Below the pieces are notes generated by a model. The model saw only the letters and a program-made list of their open reading frames with translations. It was not told where the DNA came from and ran no database searches. Below are positions 7,593 to 19,266 of a stretch of 42,301 bases of DNA, one piece after another. The number at the start of each line of letters is the position of its first letter. The stretch's first letter is position 1. Source of the stretch: Verrucomicrobiota bacterium (GTDB lineage Bacteria > Verrucomicrobiota > Verrucomicrobiia > Chthoniobacterales > UBA6821); the NCBI GenBank assembly GCA_021413925.1, contig JAIOPL010000027.1:1-42301 (forward strand), read 5' to 3'. A program made the translations under genes and the position numbers.

Positions 7593-8380
7593 AACTTCCC
7601 TCCGGCTGGAAAGATGATGTTCAGCCCCATCGTCAGGAAGAAGTTAATCATCAGGATGGTCAGGGAACTGATGACTACTGCCTCGGTCGTGGAGCGTCCC
7701 ACGCCGACGGCACCATTGCTGGTCGTGAGTCCCTGCTGACATCCGACAAAGACAACGATCAAGGCGAAGACAAACCCTTTGGTCAGCGCCATCACTATGT
7801 CCTTGGTGTGCGTGTAGAACCACATGTGCTGCAGAAAGAAGACGCTGTTCACGTTCAGGATCCGTGTGGCCACGTAGTAGCTGGCCGTTAGGGCGAAGAA
7901 AATGCATTCCCCCACGAGAAGGGGCATCGATATCATCATCGCCACGGCACGGGGCACCACGAGGTAATCGATCGGATTGACAGCCAGGGCACGGAGGGCG
8001 TCGATCTGCTGGGTTACCTTCATCGTGCCGATCTCGGCACAGATGGCGGCTCCGACGCGCCCCGCCACCATGAGTCCGGTAAGGACAGGTCCGAGTTCAC
8101 GGCAGAGGGCTATGGATACGACCGGCCCGACTGCCGTACTCATGTTCAGGGCGTTGAATTGGAAAAAGATCTGCGCGGTGAACACGGCACCCGTGAAAAT
8201 CCCAGTGATGATGACGACGGCCTGGGAGCCGAATCCTATCTCGACAATCTGGTTCAGAACGAGACGCCAGCGGATCCTTCCGCGGAAGATTGACGAGAAG
8301 CTCTCGCCGGCCAGGAAAGCAATCTGTCCCAGATAGACGCTAAATGCCCGTGTCAGAGGGAAGGAATACGAAAACTTCAT
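7589..8380 (-). CDS. mlaE: MlaE-like ABC transporter permease
   Basis: A 263-residue membrane protein of the MlaE/TrnF (DUF140) family. An N-terminal amphipathic part is followed by about five transmembrane helices. The conserved block RELGPVLTGLMVAGRVGAAICAEIGTMKVTQQIDAL is recognisable around residues 95-130. It is the inner-membrane permease of the MCE lipid transporter. It starts 25 bp downstream of rimO on the same strand and overlaps mlaF by 4 bp, giving the order rimO-mlaE-mlaF-mlaD. Confidence 0.95.
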   Translation of the reverse strand: MKFSYSFPLTRAFSVYLGQIAFLAGESFSSIFRGRIRWRLVLNQIVEIGFGSQAVVIITGIFTGAVFTAQIFFQFNALNMSTAVGPVVSIALCRELGPVLTGLMVAGRVGAAICAEIGTMKVTQQIDALRALAVNPIDYLVVPRAVAMMISMPLLVGECIFFALTASYYVATRILNVNSVFFLQHMWFYTHTKDIVMALTKGFVFALIVVFVGCQQGLTTSNGAVGVGRSTTEAVVISSLTILMINFFLTMGLNIIFPAGGKL

Positions 8381-8405
8381 CTTACAGGGACCTCAACTCG
8401 GCTTG

Positions 8406-9800
8406 CTAATCAATGAGCGGCTCCGCCTCAAGATCATAGCCACGCGTGCCGGTGATCCTGACACGGTGGAACTCCCCCGACTTGACGGGCCTAGTGAAGT
8501 GGACTCGGCAATCGACATCGGGGGCATCCCCTTCGGTGCGCCCAAATCCAGCAGTGTCCGCAAGGACGATCATCTCCCTACCCACCTGCTCCAGTGCGAG
8601 TTCGACGGCAATCTCTTGCTGGACGAGCATCGCCTCGCGGTGACGGCGCTTCTTGGTACCGCCATGGATCTGACCCGGAAGCTTCGCGGCGCGGGATTCC
8701 TCCTCGCGGGAATAGTTAAAGACACCCAGACGCTCAAAACGACGGGCATTCATGAATTCCAAGAGACTCTCGAAATGCTCCTCGGCTTCTCCGGGGAACC
8801 CGACAATGAAGGTTGTCCTGATCGTCAGTCCGGGAATGCCGGCGCGCATCCGGTCGATCAGGCGTTCGATATGTCCGCGGTCCGTTTCGCGGCGCATAGC
8901 ATCCAGCATCACGTCATGGATGTGCTGGAGTGGCATATCGACATAGCGGGCTACCTTGGGATTGCGGGCGATAGCGGCGATCATGTCGTCGCTCCAGTGG
9001 GCCGGATGGGTGTAGAGAAGACGGATCCAGAACTCGCCTGGGATCGCCGCCAAGGCGTCGAGCAGGGCAGGAAGTCCGGGCCCTCTGTCTTCATCAACCG
9101 GCTGACGCGGTCCGGCCTTCTCCTCCCAGAGATCCATCCCGTAGTAGGTGGTGTCCTGGCTAATGAGGTTGATCTCCTTCACTCCGGATGCCACCAGTCC
9201 CTCGACTTCCTTCACCACGGACTCGATCGTGCGACTGCGATGGCGGCCTCGCATCCTCGGGATGACACAGAAGGAACAGGGGTGATTGCATCCTTCGGCG
9301 ATTTTCACATAAGCGGTGTGTGAAGCCGTGAGACGGACACGCGGAGTGTCGTAGTCGGGAATGTAGGCGGCACGGCGCGAAACCTCGACCAAGGCCCCTG
9401 TCTCTTCACGCTCGTCGTCAAGAAGGCGGTCAAAGAACGAGCCTGCGCTCTTGATCTCATCCAACCCCATGAAGGCATCCACTTCGGGAAGCTGAATGGC
9501 GAGATCGCTCGAATAGCGTTGGGAAAGACACCCCCCCACGACAAGCTTCTGTCCCGGTTTTGCACCATGGAGACGGCGGCGGTTAGCCTCCAGGATCGCA
9601 TTGATACTCTCCTCCTTCGCCGGATCGATGAATCCGCAGGTATTGACAAGGACAACATCGGCCTCGTCGGTCTCGTTCGTGAGTTCGTAGCCGTGGAGCT
9701 TGGCATCTCCAAGCAGGATTTCGGCATCGACGAGGTTCTTGGCACAGCCAAGGCTTATCAAGCCGATCTTGCGGGTTTCAGTAATCTGGGTCGTGCTCAT
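8406..9800 (-). CDS. rimO: Ribosomal protein uS12 methylthiotransferase RimO
   Basis: A 464-residue radical-SAM enzyme that adds a methylthio group to the conserved Asp of ribosomal protein S12. The N-terminal UPF0004 domain has ISLGCAKNLVDAE and NTCGFIDPAKEES, with a third Cys in VGGCLSQRY. The radical-SAM CxxxCxxC site is CNHPCSFC (about residue 172). A C-terminal TRAM domain holds the last ~65 residues. NLVDAE and the S12-type loop separate RimO from MiaB. It sits 24 bp after the RodZ-like gene. The leader 9801-9838 has no Shine-Dalgarno site but three near-copies of the word AACCGATAATTTC. Confidence 0.95.
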   Translation of the reverse strand: MSTTQITETRKIGLISLGCAKNLVDAEILLGDAKLHGYELTNETDEADVVLVNTCGFIDPAKEESINAILEANRRRLHGAKPGQKLVVGGCLSQRYSSDLAIQLPEVDAFMGLDEIKSAGSFFDRLLDDEREETGALVEVSRRAAYIPDYDTPRVRLTASHTAYVKIAEGCNHPCSFCVIPRMRGRHRSRTIESVVKEVEGLVASGVKEINLISQDTTYYGMDLWEEKAGPRQPVDEDRGPGLPALLDALAAIPGEFWIRLLYTHPAHWSDDMIAAIARNPKVARYVDMPLQHIHDVMLDAMRRETDRGHIERLIDRMRAGIPGLTIRTTFIVGFPGEAEEHFESLLEFMNARRFERLGVFNYSREEESRAAKLPGQIHGGTKKRRHREAMLVQQEIAVELALEQVGREMIVLADTAGFGRTEGDAPDVDCRVHFTRPVKSGEFHRVRITGTRGYDLEAEPLID

Positions 9801-9824
9801 CGGTTGGAAATTATCGGCTAGAAA

Positions 9825-10304
9825 TTATCGGTTGGAAAAGGCAGAGAGGCTGGCGTTGCTGGTGATCCAGGGAATAGATCGGACGCGCGATAGTTGGCGC
9901 ATCACGCCCCAGGTACTCAGGAGTGTGGTCACCAGCAGAATATAAACGGCAGCACGACCCAGGGGAGCTAAAGGAGCCAGCAGTTCCAGACTCCATTCGA
10001 AGGGAGGTTTCAGAGGGCGTGCGTAATTGGAGAGATACTGACAGTTCTTAGGTGCCAGCTCCGGCATGGAGGGAAGGGAGTCGCGGATGGAAAGAGGATC
10101 CAAACCCAGGGCTCTCGCATAGGTCACGGCATGGATGCGGGCGACTTCGGGATTCAGGGATCCCCCCTCCTCCATCAGTTCGATCTCCTGTTCGGAAATT
10201 CTTGCTAACTGTGACGCCTCTCCAAGGCTCAGACCCAGATCCTGTCTCGCCTCACGGAGAAGAGGACCAAGCGGCCTGGCTGATGATGTCGGTTGAAAAA
10301 ACAT
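9825..10304 (-). CDS. RodZ-like helix-turn-helix membrane protein
   Basis: A 159-residue protein. Residues ~10-75 form an XRE/RodZ-type HTH (LGPLLREARQDLGLSLGEAS, then ISEQEIELMEEG). A Pro-rich linker precedes one transmembrane segment near residues 118-138. RodZ binds MreB through its HTH domain and spans the inner membrane. This version is short and lacks the usual periplasmic C-terminal domain, leaving only ~20 residues outside. It lies between ftsK and rimO in one direction with short gaps. A role in cell shape is inferred from domain order; a membrane-tethered regulator is the alternative. Confidence 0.75.
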   Translation of the reverse strand: MFFQPTSSARPLGPLLREARQDLGLSLGEASQLARISEQEIELMEEGGSLNPEVARIHAVTYARALGLDPLSIRDSLPSMPELAPKNCQYLSNYARPLKPPFEWSLELLAPLAPLGRAAVYILLVTTLLSTWGVMRQLSRVRSIPWITSNASLSAFSNR

Positions 10305-10334
10305 AAATGATGAAGGTCAGAAGGGATGGTCTGC

Positions 10335-12836
10335 TCAGTCGTCCAGACCATCCAGGTCGACTAGAATCTCGCGGTCCTTCGCCCCGTCCTTGGGTCCCAG
10401 AATGCCACGTTGCTCGAGAATGTCGACAATACGGGCAGCACGGGTGTAACCCAGCCGTAGACGACGCTGGAGCATGGAGGTGGAAGCCTTTTTCTCCTGA
10501 CGGATGATCTCGAGGCACCTGTCGACAAGATCCTCCTCCTCGTCGGTGATCTCATCCTCCGGCATGGTGTTCGAGGCGAGCTTGGCCGAGATGCTCGGCT
10601 CGAAGACAGGCTTGGCCTGAGTGGCGAGATTGGCCACGACTCGGTGGATCTCCTCATCAGTGACTAGGACACCCTGAGCACGCGTGAGCTTCGCGCTCCC
10701 GGGTGGCAGATAAAGCATGTCCCCTTTACCGAGGAGCTTTTCCGCACCGTTCATGTCCAGGATCACCCGACTATCGAGACCCGAGGCCACCTGGAAGGCG
10801 ATGCGGGAGGGAATATTCGCCTTGATGACTCCGGTGACGACGCTTGAGCGGGGCGTCTGTGTCGCCACGATCATGTGGATTCCGGCGGCACGCGCCTTCT
10901 GCGTAATACGGGCGATTGCCCCCTCGACATCGGCAGGAGCTGTCTGCATGAGATCGGCCAACTCGTCGACGATCACGACGATAAAAGGCATCTGGTCCGG
11001 AATGATCATGTCGTCGCCGGGCTTGAGCGGAAGTTCCGACACCGCTGGTTCCTCCTGATCCTCCAGATTGGCAACCGTGGTCGAAGCGAAGGGATCATGA
11101 GCGATCTCGCTCACTTCGGCAGTTTCCTCCCCTTCGGAGGAGCCATCCAGAACCACAGGCAAGGGAGCTTTCTCGGGCTTGGGGCGACTGTTGAAGCCGC
11201 TGATATTCTTGACTCCCACCTTGGCGAAGATGCCATAGCGCTTCTCCATCTCGTCGACCACCCAGCGCAATGCCAGCAGGACCTTCTTCGGATCCGTCAC
11301 CACCGGAGTCACCAGATGGGGGAGATCATTGTAGACCTGCATCTCCACGACCTTCGGATCAATCATGATGAATCGGAGGGTCTCGGGCGTGTGCTTGAAG
11401 ATCAGGCTCGTGATGATGGAGTTGATGCAGACGCTCTTGCCGCTACCTGTAGCACCCGCCACAAGGAGGTGGGGCATCGCGGCGAGATCGGCGATGATGG
11501 CATGTCCGTAGACATCCTTGCCGAGAGCAAGGGGCAAAGCGGCCTTGGTTGAGTGCCAAGCCTCGCTCTCAAAAAGCTCGCGGATGCTCACCTTCACCTT
11601 GCTGGAGTTGGCAATCTCGATGCCGACGGTGTCCTTCCCGGGAATAGGAGCAAGAATATTGATCCGTTCCGCACATGTGGCACGGGCAAGGTTTTTTTCC
11701 AGCGCCGAGATGCGCTCCACACGCACGCCGGTGGCGGGATAGACCTCGTAACGTGTGATTGTCGGACCCTTGGTGATGTCTCCGGGAGAAGCCTCAATGT
11801 CGAATTGGGCAAGCGTCTCCAGAATGATCTTCTGCACTCCTTGAAGCTCGGCCGGATCAGCGGGCTTGTGCCCCTCATCATCGTAGGTCTCCAGAAGATC
11901 AAAGCCGGGCAAGGTATATTCCTCCAAACTCAACTCGCCAAGGGCGCCGGCAGCAGGAAGCGAATCACTCTGCTTAGAGTTGGATTTGCCCTTCATTACT
12001 TCGGCCAGTGTCGGCTTGCGAGCCGGCGCTGGAACGCTGGCATCGATGATCTTGGGTGAAGGGAGATCCATAGGAAGAGGCGTTCCGAGGGAAACACCTT
12101 CATCCGACAATCCCTCGACCTTGGTTTCCGCGGTGGGAGATTTACGACGATTGCCCGTGCGGTAGCGTGGCGGCTCAACCTCCTCCGGCACCTCGGATTC
12201 CTTTTTCCGGTTGGCAAGATGCTTTTTGATAAACCCGATCAGGAACCCCGCGAATGTTCCCGTGATGGAAATGATTAAGGCAAAAACCCGGCGCATTGCC
12301 AGAATCGGATGGAATCCTGTTGCCAGGATCAGGCTTACCAGGGCGAGGGCCATGAAGATCAATCCCGAGCCGAGCGTGCCAAGTACATGTCGCCCGAGCA
12401 CCAGATCAATCTGGTGTCCGAACCATCCTCCGGGCCCCGGAATGTTGAATTTCTCTTTCCAATCACCCAGGATTAAATGCTGCAAATCAAGCAGGGTCGA
12501 CCAACTCAGGACAAAAACGAACGACCATCCAAGGCGGATACCGAGTCGGAAGTCCGGGGTCGTGAACTTGGCGATTCCGAGCCCCACCAAGGCTACTGCG
12601 GCAAAGTAGGAGGCGCCGCCGAAGAGAAAGTAAAACAGTCCGGCGATATCCGCTCCCACGCGACCGATAAAGTTCACCGGATATTCCGAGGAATGGGCGT
12701 GCTTTGCATAGGGCAACCAGGGGGAAACATCCCTTGTCTCGAAGGAGCAGAGCGCGAGAAAGAGCAGGATTCCCCCAAAAAGCAGAAGAACCCCCGTTAT
12801 TTCATCCAAGGAACGTTTACGTCGTGTCGAGACCAT
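10335..12836 (-). CDS. ftsK: DNA translocase FtsK
   Basis: An 833-residue septal DNA pump that drives chromosome segregation and activates XerCD at dif. Four transmembrane helices occupy about residues 15-200, followed by a short charged linker (~205-310) and the alpha/beta motor. Walker A GATGSGKS is at residues 461-468 and Walker B is in IVVIVDELADLM. The C-terminal winged-helix gamma domain (last ~65 residues, RLGYTRAARIVDILEQRGILG) reads KOPS-like sequences. Odd feature: between the conserved NISGFNSRP and MPFIVVIVDELADL segments there is an acidic insertion of about 45-50 residues (about 561-607) not present in E. coli or Bacillus relatives. It heads the minus-strand run and is divergent from manA (71 bp apart). 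A XerC-type recombinase is encoded at 41153. Confidence 0.95.
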   Translation of the reverse strand: MVSTRRKRSLDEITGVLLLFGGILLFLALCSFETRDVSPWLPYAKHAHSSEYPVNFIGRVGADIAGLFYFLFGGASYFAAVALVGLGIAKFTTPDFRLGIRLGWSFVFVLSWSTLLDLQHLILGDWKEKFNIPGPGGWFGHQIDLVLGRHVLGTLGSGLIFMALALVSLILATGFHPILAMRRVFALIISITGTFAGFLIGFIKKHLANRKKESEVPEEVEPPRYRTGNRRKSPTAETKVEGLSDEGVSLGTPLPMDLPSPKIIDASVPAPARKPTLAEVMKGKSNSKQSDSLPAAGALGELSLEEYTLPGFDLLETYDDEGHKPADPAELQGVQKIILETLAQFDIEASPGDITKGPTITRYEVYPATGVRVERISALEKNLARATCAERINILAPIPGKDTVGIEIANSSKVKVSIRELFESEAWHSTKAALPLALGKDVYGHAIIADLAAMPHLLVAGATGSGKSVCINSIITSLIFKHTPETLRFIMIDPKVVEMQVYNDLPHLVTPVVTDPKKVLLALRWVVDEMEKRYGIFAKVGVKNISGFNSRPKPEKAPLPVVLDGSSEGEETAEVSEIAHDPFASTTVANLEDQEEPAVSELPLKPGDDMIIPDQMPFIVVIVDELADLMQTAPADVEGAIARITQKARAAGIHMIVATQTPRSSVVTGVIKANIPSRIAFQVASGLDSRVILDMNGAEKLLGKGDMLYLPPGSAKLTRAQGVLVTDEEIHRVVANLATQAKPVFEPSISAKLASNTMPEDEITDEEEDLVDRCLEIIRQEKKASTSMLQRRLRLGYTRAARIVDILEQRGILGPKDGAKDREILVDLDGLDD

Positions 12837-12907
12837 CCCGGTTATCTTGCAGGATATCGTGTGGTCTTGGCAATCGCAGGCATCTTGGGAATACTAGTTG
12901 ATCGCAC

Positions 12908-13864
12908 ATGAATCTATCATCTCCGATCACTTTCGAGCCCCTGGCCATGGAACGCGTCTGGGGGGGGCGCCGCTTCGAGACCCTTCTGGGTAAAACACTG
13001 CCCCACGCGGTTCCGGTCGGGGAACTCTGGGAAATGGTGGACCGACCGGAGGCCCAGAGCGTGGTGCATGAAGGCTCCCTGAAGGGAAAGACGCTTCACG
13101 ACCTATGGATTGGACACCGTGAGGAAGTCTTCGGATCCCTGCATGCCTCCAACCCTTCCCCCCGTTTCCCCCTACTGATCAAGCTTCTTGATGCCCGTGA
13201 GCGCCTCTCTGTCCAAGTCCATCCCCCGGTTGAGACCGCCACAGCCATGAACGGGGAACCGAAGACGGAATGCTGGTATTTTCTCCATGCCTCCAAAGGA
13301 GCCTCCGTCTATGCCGGACTCAAGAAGGGTGTCTCCCGTAAGGACTTCGAGCAGGCTCTCCAGGATGGCACGCTGGAAGAGACTCTTCACAGTGTGAGGG
13401 CTCACACCGGGGAGAGCATCTTCATTCCAAGTGGCAGACTGCATGCTATCGGTGAGGGGTTGGTGATCGTCGAGGTGCAGCAGAACAGCGACACCACCTA
13501 CCGCGTCTTCGATTGGAATCGGCGGGGTCTCGACGGGAATCCTCGTGATCTTCACATCCAGGAATCGCTCGCCTCCATCGATTTCAACGATTTCGAGCCA
13601 CCTCTAACTCCCGCCTCTCAAACCGTAGTTGCCGACTGCCCCTATTTTCATGTCGAGAAGATCCCCCTCCCCTGCCCTGGGAATATCGCCACCAAGGGGG
13701 ACTTCTCCATCGTCACGTGCCTGACAGGTGAGGTGGAGTGCTCTGGAACGACCATTCGACCCGGCGGGTTCATGCTGATTCCCTCCTTACTGGAAGAGGC
13801 TATCCTGATCCCCATCACTGGGGACACGACCATTCTAGTCACGCGTCTGCCAAGTCTCATCTGA
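12908..13864 (+). CDS. manA: Mannose-6-phosphate isomerase, class I (short form)
   Basis: A 318-residue cupin-type zinc enzyme interconverting mannose 6-phosphate and fructose 6-phosphate. Motifs are WGGRRFE near the start, LSVQVHP with the metal-binding Gln and His (about residues 99-105), KTECWY with the metal-binding Glu (about 118), and IPSGRLHAIGEGLVIVEVQQNSDTTYRVFDW. The length matches the Bacillus-like short family rather than the ~390-residue enteric form. It feeds GDP-mannose for surface polysaccharide or mannose use. It is divergent from ftsK and 148 bp upstream of carB. Confidence 0.9.
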   Translation: MNLSSPITFEPLAMERVWGGRRFETLLGKTLPHAVPVGELWEMVDRPEAQSVVHEGSLKGKTLHDLWIGHREEVFGSLHASNPSPRFPLLIKLLDARERLSVQVHPPVETATAMNGEPKTECWYFLHASKGASVYAGLKKGVSRKDFEQALQDGTLEETLHSVRAHTGESIFIPSGRLHAIGEGLVIVEVQQNSDTTYRVFDWNRRGLDGNPRDLHIQESLASIDFNDFEPPLTPASQTVVADCPYFHVEKIPLPCPGNIATKGDFSIVTCLTGEVECSGTTIRPGGFMLIPSLLEEAILIPITGDTTILVTRLPSLI

Positions 13865-14012
13865 TCCGGCGGCGGGGGAAAAGTAAGGGTAAGTTCGTTT
13901 TTGACTTATTCCCCACAGGGCTTCGGGTTATAAGAAAAGGCAAATCGACCCGCAGCTTCGGGAAAATACTTCTCCCGATTTACACAACCGGCACTACTTT
14001 TAAGATTTCACC

Positions 14013-17240
<3,228 letters not shown>

Positions 17241-17348
17241 GCCGTAGCATGAGGCTTTTGGTTCCCTGGTTCCTAAACATATCACCATGAAGGGCTTTAG
17301 TTGCAGTGCATCTTGACAGCATTTGTTTTTGATGCGTTGATGCTTCTT

Positions 17349-17618
17349 ATGAGAACCACAGTGACCCTTGATTCCGACGTGGAACGGATCCTGCGAGAGG
17401 AAATCCATCTCTCAAGAAAAAGCTTCAAGGAAATCCTCAACGAGGCCGTTAGGACGGCCCTCAAGCCGAAACCCCGGCAACTTCCAAAACTCCTGCCCCC
17501 AGTTTCCATGGGAGTCATCACCGGCATCGATCCGGCCAGATTCACCAATCTGGCTGATGAACTGGAGGTGAATGCCTATCGGAAGCTGCCGCCCGCTCGG
17601 AAAGGAAAAGCGCGGTGA
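17349..17618 (+). CDS. VapB-type antitoxin
   Basis: An 89-residue protein. The ATG at 17349 gives MRTTVTLDSDVERILREEI, a ribbon-helix-helix start typical of VapB antitoxins paired with PIN toxins. The middle (KSFKEILNEAVRTAL) completes the DNA-binding fold, and the Pro-rich C-terminus would wrap the toxin. A longer in-frame start at 17301 adds residues that do not look like the fold. The stop overlaps the toxin GTG by 4 bp. A perfect -35-like TTGACA lies at 17313-17318, but no good -10 follows at 17 bp. The whole pair is inserted between two carB 3' ends. Confidence 0.85.
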   Translation: MRTTVTLDSDVERILREEIHLSRKSFKEILNEAVRTALKPKPRQLPKLLPPVSMGVITGIDPARFTNLADELEVNAYRKLPPARKGKAR

Positions 17619-18043
17619 TTCTCCCCGATGCCAATCTTCTGCTCCACGCGCTTAATGTGGACAGCGTTGATCATGCCGCATCACGGAAGTGGTGGAGAGC
17701 ACTTCTGGAGACGGGAAAGGAAGTCGGCCTCTGCTCGGTGGTGGTCTTTGCCTTTATAAGAATCAGCACTCACCGGATGGCTTTTCCCCATCCCCTGTCC
17801 GTGGAAGCTGCCTTCGACCATGTGGAGAATTGGCTCTCCTTTCCCTCAGTCTCTTGGATTGATTCCAGCAAGGAGGACATTGTTGTGTCACGTGATCTCC
17901 TCCAGGCGGCAGGAACCGGCGGCAATCTCGTCACCGATGCCCAGATTGCAGCGATCGCGCTCCGACTGGGGGCGACCATCCACACAGCCGATACCGACTT
18001 CGGCCGTTTTCCAAAGATCCGCTGGAAAAATCCTCTAATCTGA
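17615..18043 (+). CDS. VapC-type PIN-domain toxin
   Basis: A 142-residue PIN-domain ribonuclease. It begins with GTG (MILPDANLLLHALN; Asp5 is the first acidic residue) in a 4-bp overlap with the antitoxin stop. Later acidic positions are in LVTDAQIAAIAL (about residue 108) and TADTDFGRFP (about 126-128). The closing FPKIRWKNPL is typical of this subfamily. The central acidic residue usually near position 42 is not obvious: the segment reads SVVVFAFIRISTHR. VapC toxins cleave tRNA or rRNA when freed from VapB. It appears intact. Confidence 0.88.
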   Translation: MILPDANLLLHALNVDSVDHAASRKWWRALLETGKEVGLCSVVVFAFIRISTHRMAFPHPLSVEAAFDHVENWLSFPSVSWIDSSKEDIVVSRDLLQAAGTGGNLVTDAQIAAIALRLGATIHTADTDFGRFPKIRWKNPLI

Positions 18044-18053
18044 AATTGGCTTT

Positions 18054-18124
18054 AAATCCATGGCGGAGGCACCGCTGACGGTGAAATCCCTTCAGGAACA
18101 CCACGCTACGGCTTAAGCCGTAGC
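18054..18124 (+). repeat. carB 3'-end direct repeat, second copy after vapBC
   Basis: It repeats the final codons of carB ([20 protein letters not shown], stop) and the palindrome around the stop (18105-18124). It begins 10 bp after the vapC stop and has no upstream carB sequence, so it encodes nothing by itself. The synonymous-only divergence means it descends from a functional carB allele rather than from a freely drifting duplicate. Confidence 0.9.
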
Positions 18125-18134
18125 GTGCGACTGT

Positions 18135-18382
18135 TAGAGCGGTTTCGGTTTTATTTGACGCATGTAAAAGGGAAGAAATCTCGCGCAAAGACGCAAAGAC
18201 GCAGAGTTTTTATGACTCATGGCAACGTATCTTTGGAGACATCGGTGACAGTCTTCTCCGGACCCAATCCTTTGTCTTTTCCTCCGCGCCTTTGCGCCTT
18301 TGCGCCTTTGCGCGAGTCCTGTTATTTATCGACGGTCAAGCTGATCGCCCAAAGAACGACAGATTAAACGCAAGATGCTCTA
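18135..18382. mobile_element. MITE-like element 1, 248 bp
   Basis: Its ends are TAGAGC (18135) and GCTCTA (18382). The ~29-bp terminal regions are imperfect inverted repeats containing TGACG or TGTCG at their inner side. Inside are two long palindromic arms, 18180-18206 (repeated GCAAAGAC) and 18281-18316 (repeated GCGCCTTT). It aligns along its ends with the reverse complement of 19267-19515, which is 249 bp. TA at both ends fits insertion at TA by an IS630/Tc1-type transposase (inference). No ORF is convincing. Confidence 0.8.
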
Positions 18383-18394
18383 GCCATTTATACT

Positions 18395-18488
18395 AAACCA
18401 AGCTCCTAGGAACGAGCGCGGAAGACAACGCCGGAGTCGTTGCCCGAAGATTGGCACCGTCCGCCGGGAGGCGGATGCCATCAATGCA
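18395..18488 (+). repeat. Structured intergenic repeat, copy B
   Basis: It opens AAACCAAGCTC. Hairpin 1 is GCTC/GAGC (18402-18405 with 18414-18417). Hairpin 2 is CAACG/CGTTG (18426-18430 with 18438-18442). Hairpin 3 has GGCA (18453-18456) with TGCC (18476-18479), a 3-nt bulge CCG, then TCCGCC/GGCGGA (18460-18465 with 18470-18475) and a GGGA loop. The geometry equals copy A while the inner stem differs at five of six pairs. It ends ATCAATGC. It lies about 110 bp upstream of exoD on the same strand. Confidence 0.75.
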
Positions 18489-18596
18489 GTTGGGTCATTT
18501 TCATTTCTGGGTGTCAACAGGATCCGCTTGATCCGATATTCCCTCCTTGATTTCCCTTCGGGAGGGATGAGTGTTAGGCTCTCAAAAGTACTGAAT

Positions 18597-19253
18597 ATGA
18601 CGCCGACTCCTGTTGATCAAGAACGAGATCCGTTTGAACCGCGGCGCCTCTCGGTGGAGTTGCAGATCCTCTCGGATTCGGCAGAGCACTCCGATCTGAC
18701 CATGGGTGACTTGGTTGATCGGCTCGAAGGGCGCGTCTACACCCTGTTACTGGTGATTCTTGCCCTTCCCTTCTGCCAACCGATCATGCTTCCCGGTCTC
18801 TCCACGCCCTTCGGCATGGTGATCGCCCTGCTGGGACTGCGATTTGCGTTGCGCCAGCATCCATGGCTTCCGCAGCGCCTGCTCAGGACCCATCTTTCAG
18901 GAAAATACCTTCCCAAGATCCTTCACGGGAGCGCCCGGGTCCTCGGGGGAATTGAGAAACTCCTTCACCCCCGCCTCTCGTTCCTTTTTGAGTATCGCCT
19001 CACCCAGTTCCTTGCAGGCATGGCTGTTTTCCTCAGCGGCCTGATGCTCCTTCTTCCGCTGCCCATCCCCTTCAGCAACATGCTTCCCTCACTGACAGTC
19101 GTGCTTGTGGCATCCTCCTTCTCGGAACGCGACGGCGCGACCCTGGGTGCGGGGCTGATCCTCTTCCTGATCTCCCTTGGATTTATCGGAGCGATCCTCT
19201 TTGGAGGGACCGAGGCGATCACCTGGATCTTCAACGGATGCGCTCACAGATAA
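18597..19253 (+). CDS. exoD: ExoD-family membrane protein
   Basis: A 218-residue protein. The N-terminal LSVELQILSDSAEHSDLTMGDLVDRLEGRVYTLLLVILALPFCQP is the recognisable ExoD signature, followed by PGLSTPFGMVIALLGLRFALRQHPWLP and three more hydrophobic segments. ExoD was named for an exopolysaccharide and alkali-tolerance phenotype in Rhizobium; its biochemical role is unknown. The start is uncertain: ATG 18597 is chosen. ATG 18567 has a GGAGGG directly abutting it (too close), and TTG 18528 has AGGA 5 bp upstream. It is bracketed by two inverted MITE-like elements and preceded by structured repeat B. Confidence 0.85.
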   Translation: MTPTPVDQERDPFEPRRLSVELQILSDSAEHSDLTMGDLVDRLEGRVYTLLLVILALPFCQPIMLPGLSTPFGMVIALLGLRFALRQHPWLPQRLLRTHLSGKYLPKILHGSARVLGGIEKLLHPRLSFLFEYRLTQFLAGMAVFLSGLMLLLPLPIPFSNMLPSLTVVLVASSFSERDGATLGAGLILFLISLGFIGAILFGGTEAITWIFNGCAHR

Positions 19254-19266
19254 CGGAGTGACTCGC

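Noticed and set aside
8403-9323. Open frame of 306 codons on the plus strand
   Set aside because: It is antisense to rimO, with no recognisable motifs.
13865-14012. Pyrimidine-responsive leader or strong promoter before carB
   Set aside because: TTGACT at 13901 and a TATAA-like box near 13928 are about 21 bp apart, too far for a good promoter. No attenuator hairpin with a T run is visible.
18125-18367. 80-residue open frame on the plus strand
   Set aside because: It is formed by the MITE-like element and its palindromic arms, with no coding signal.
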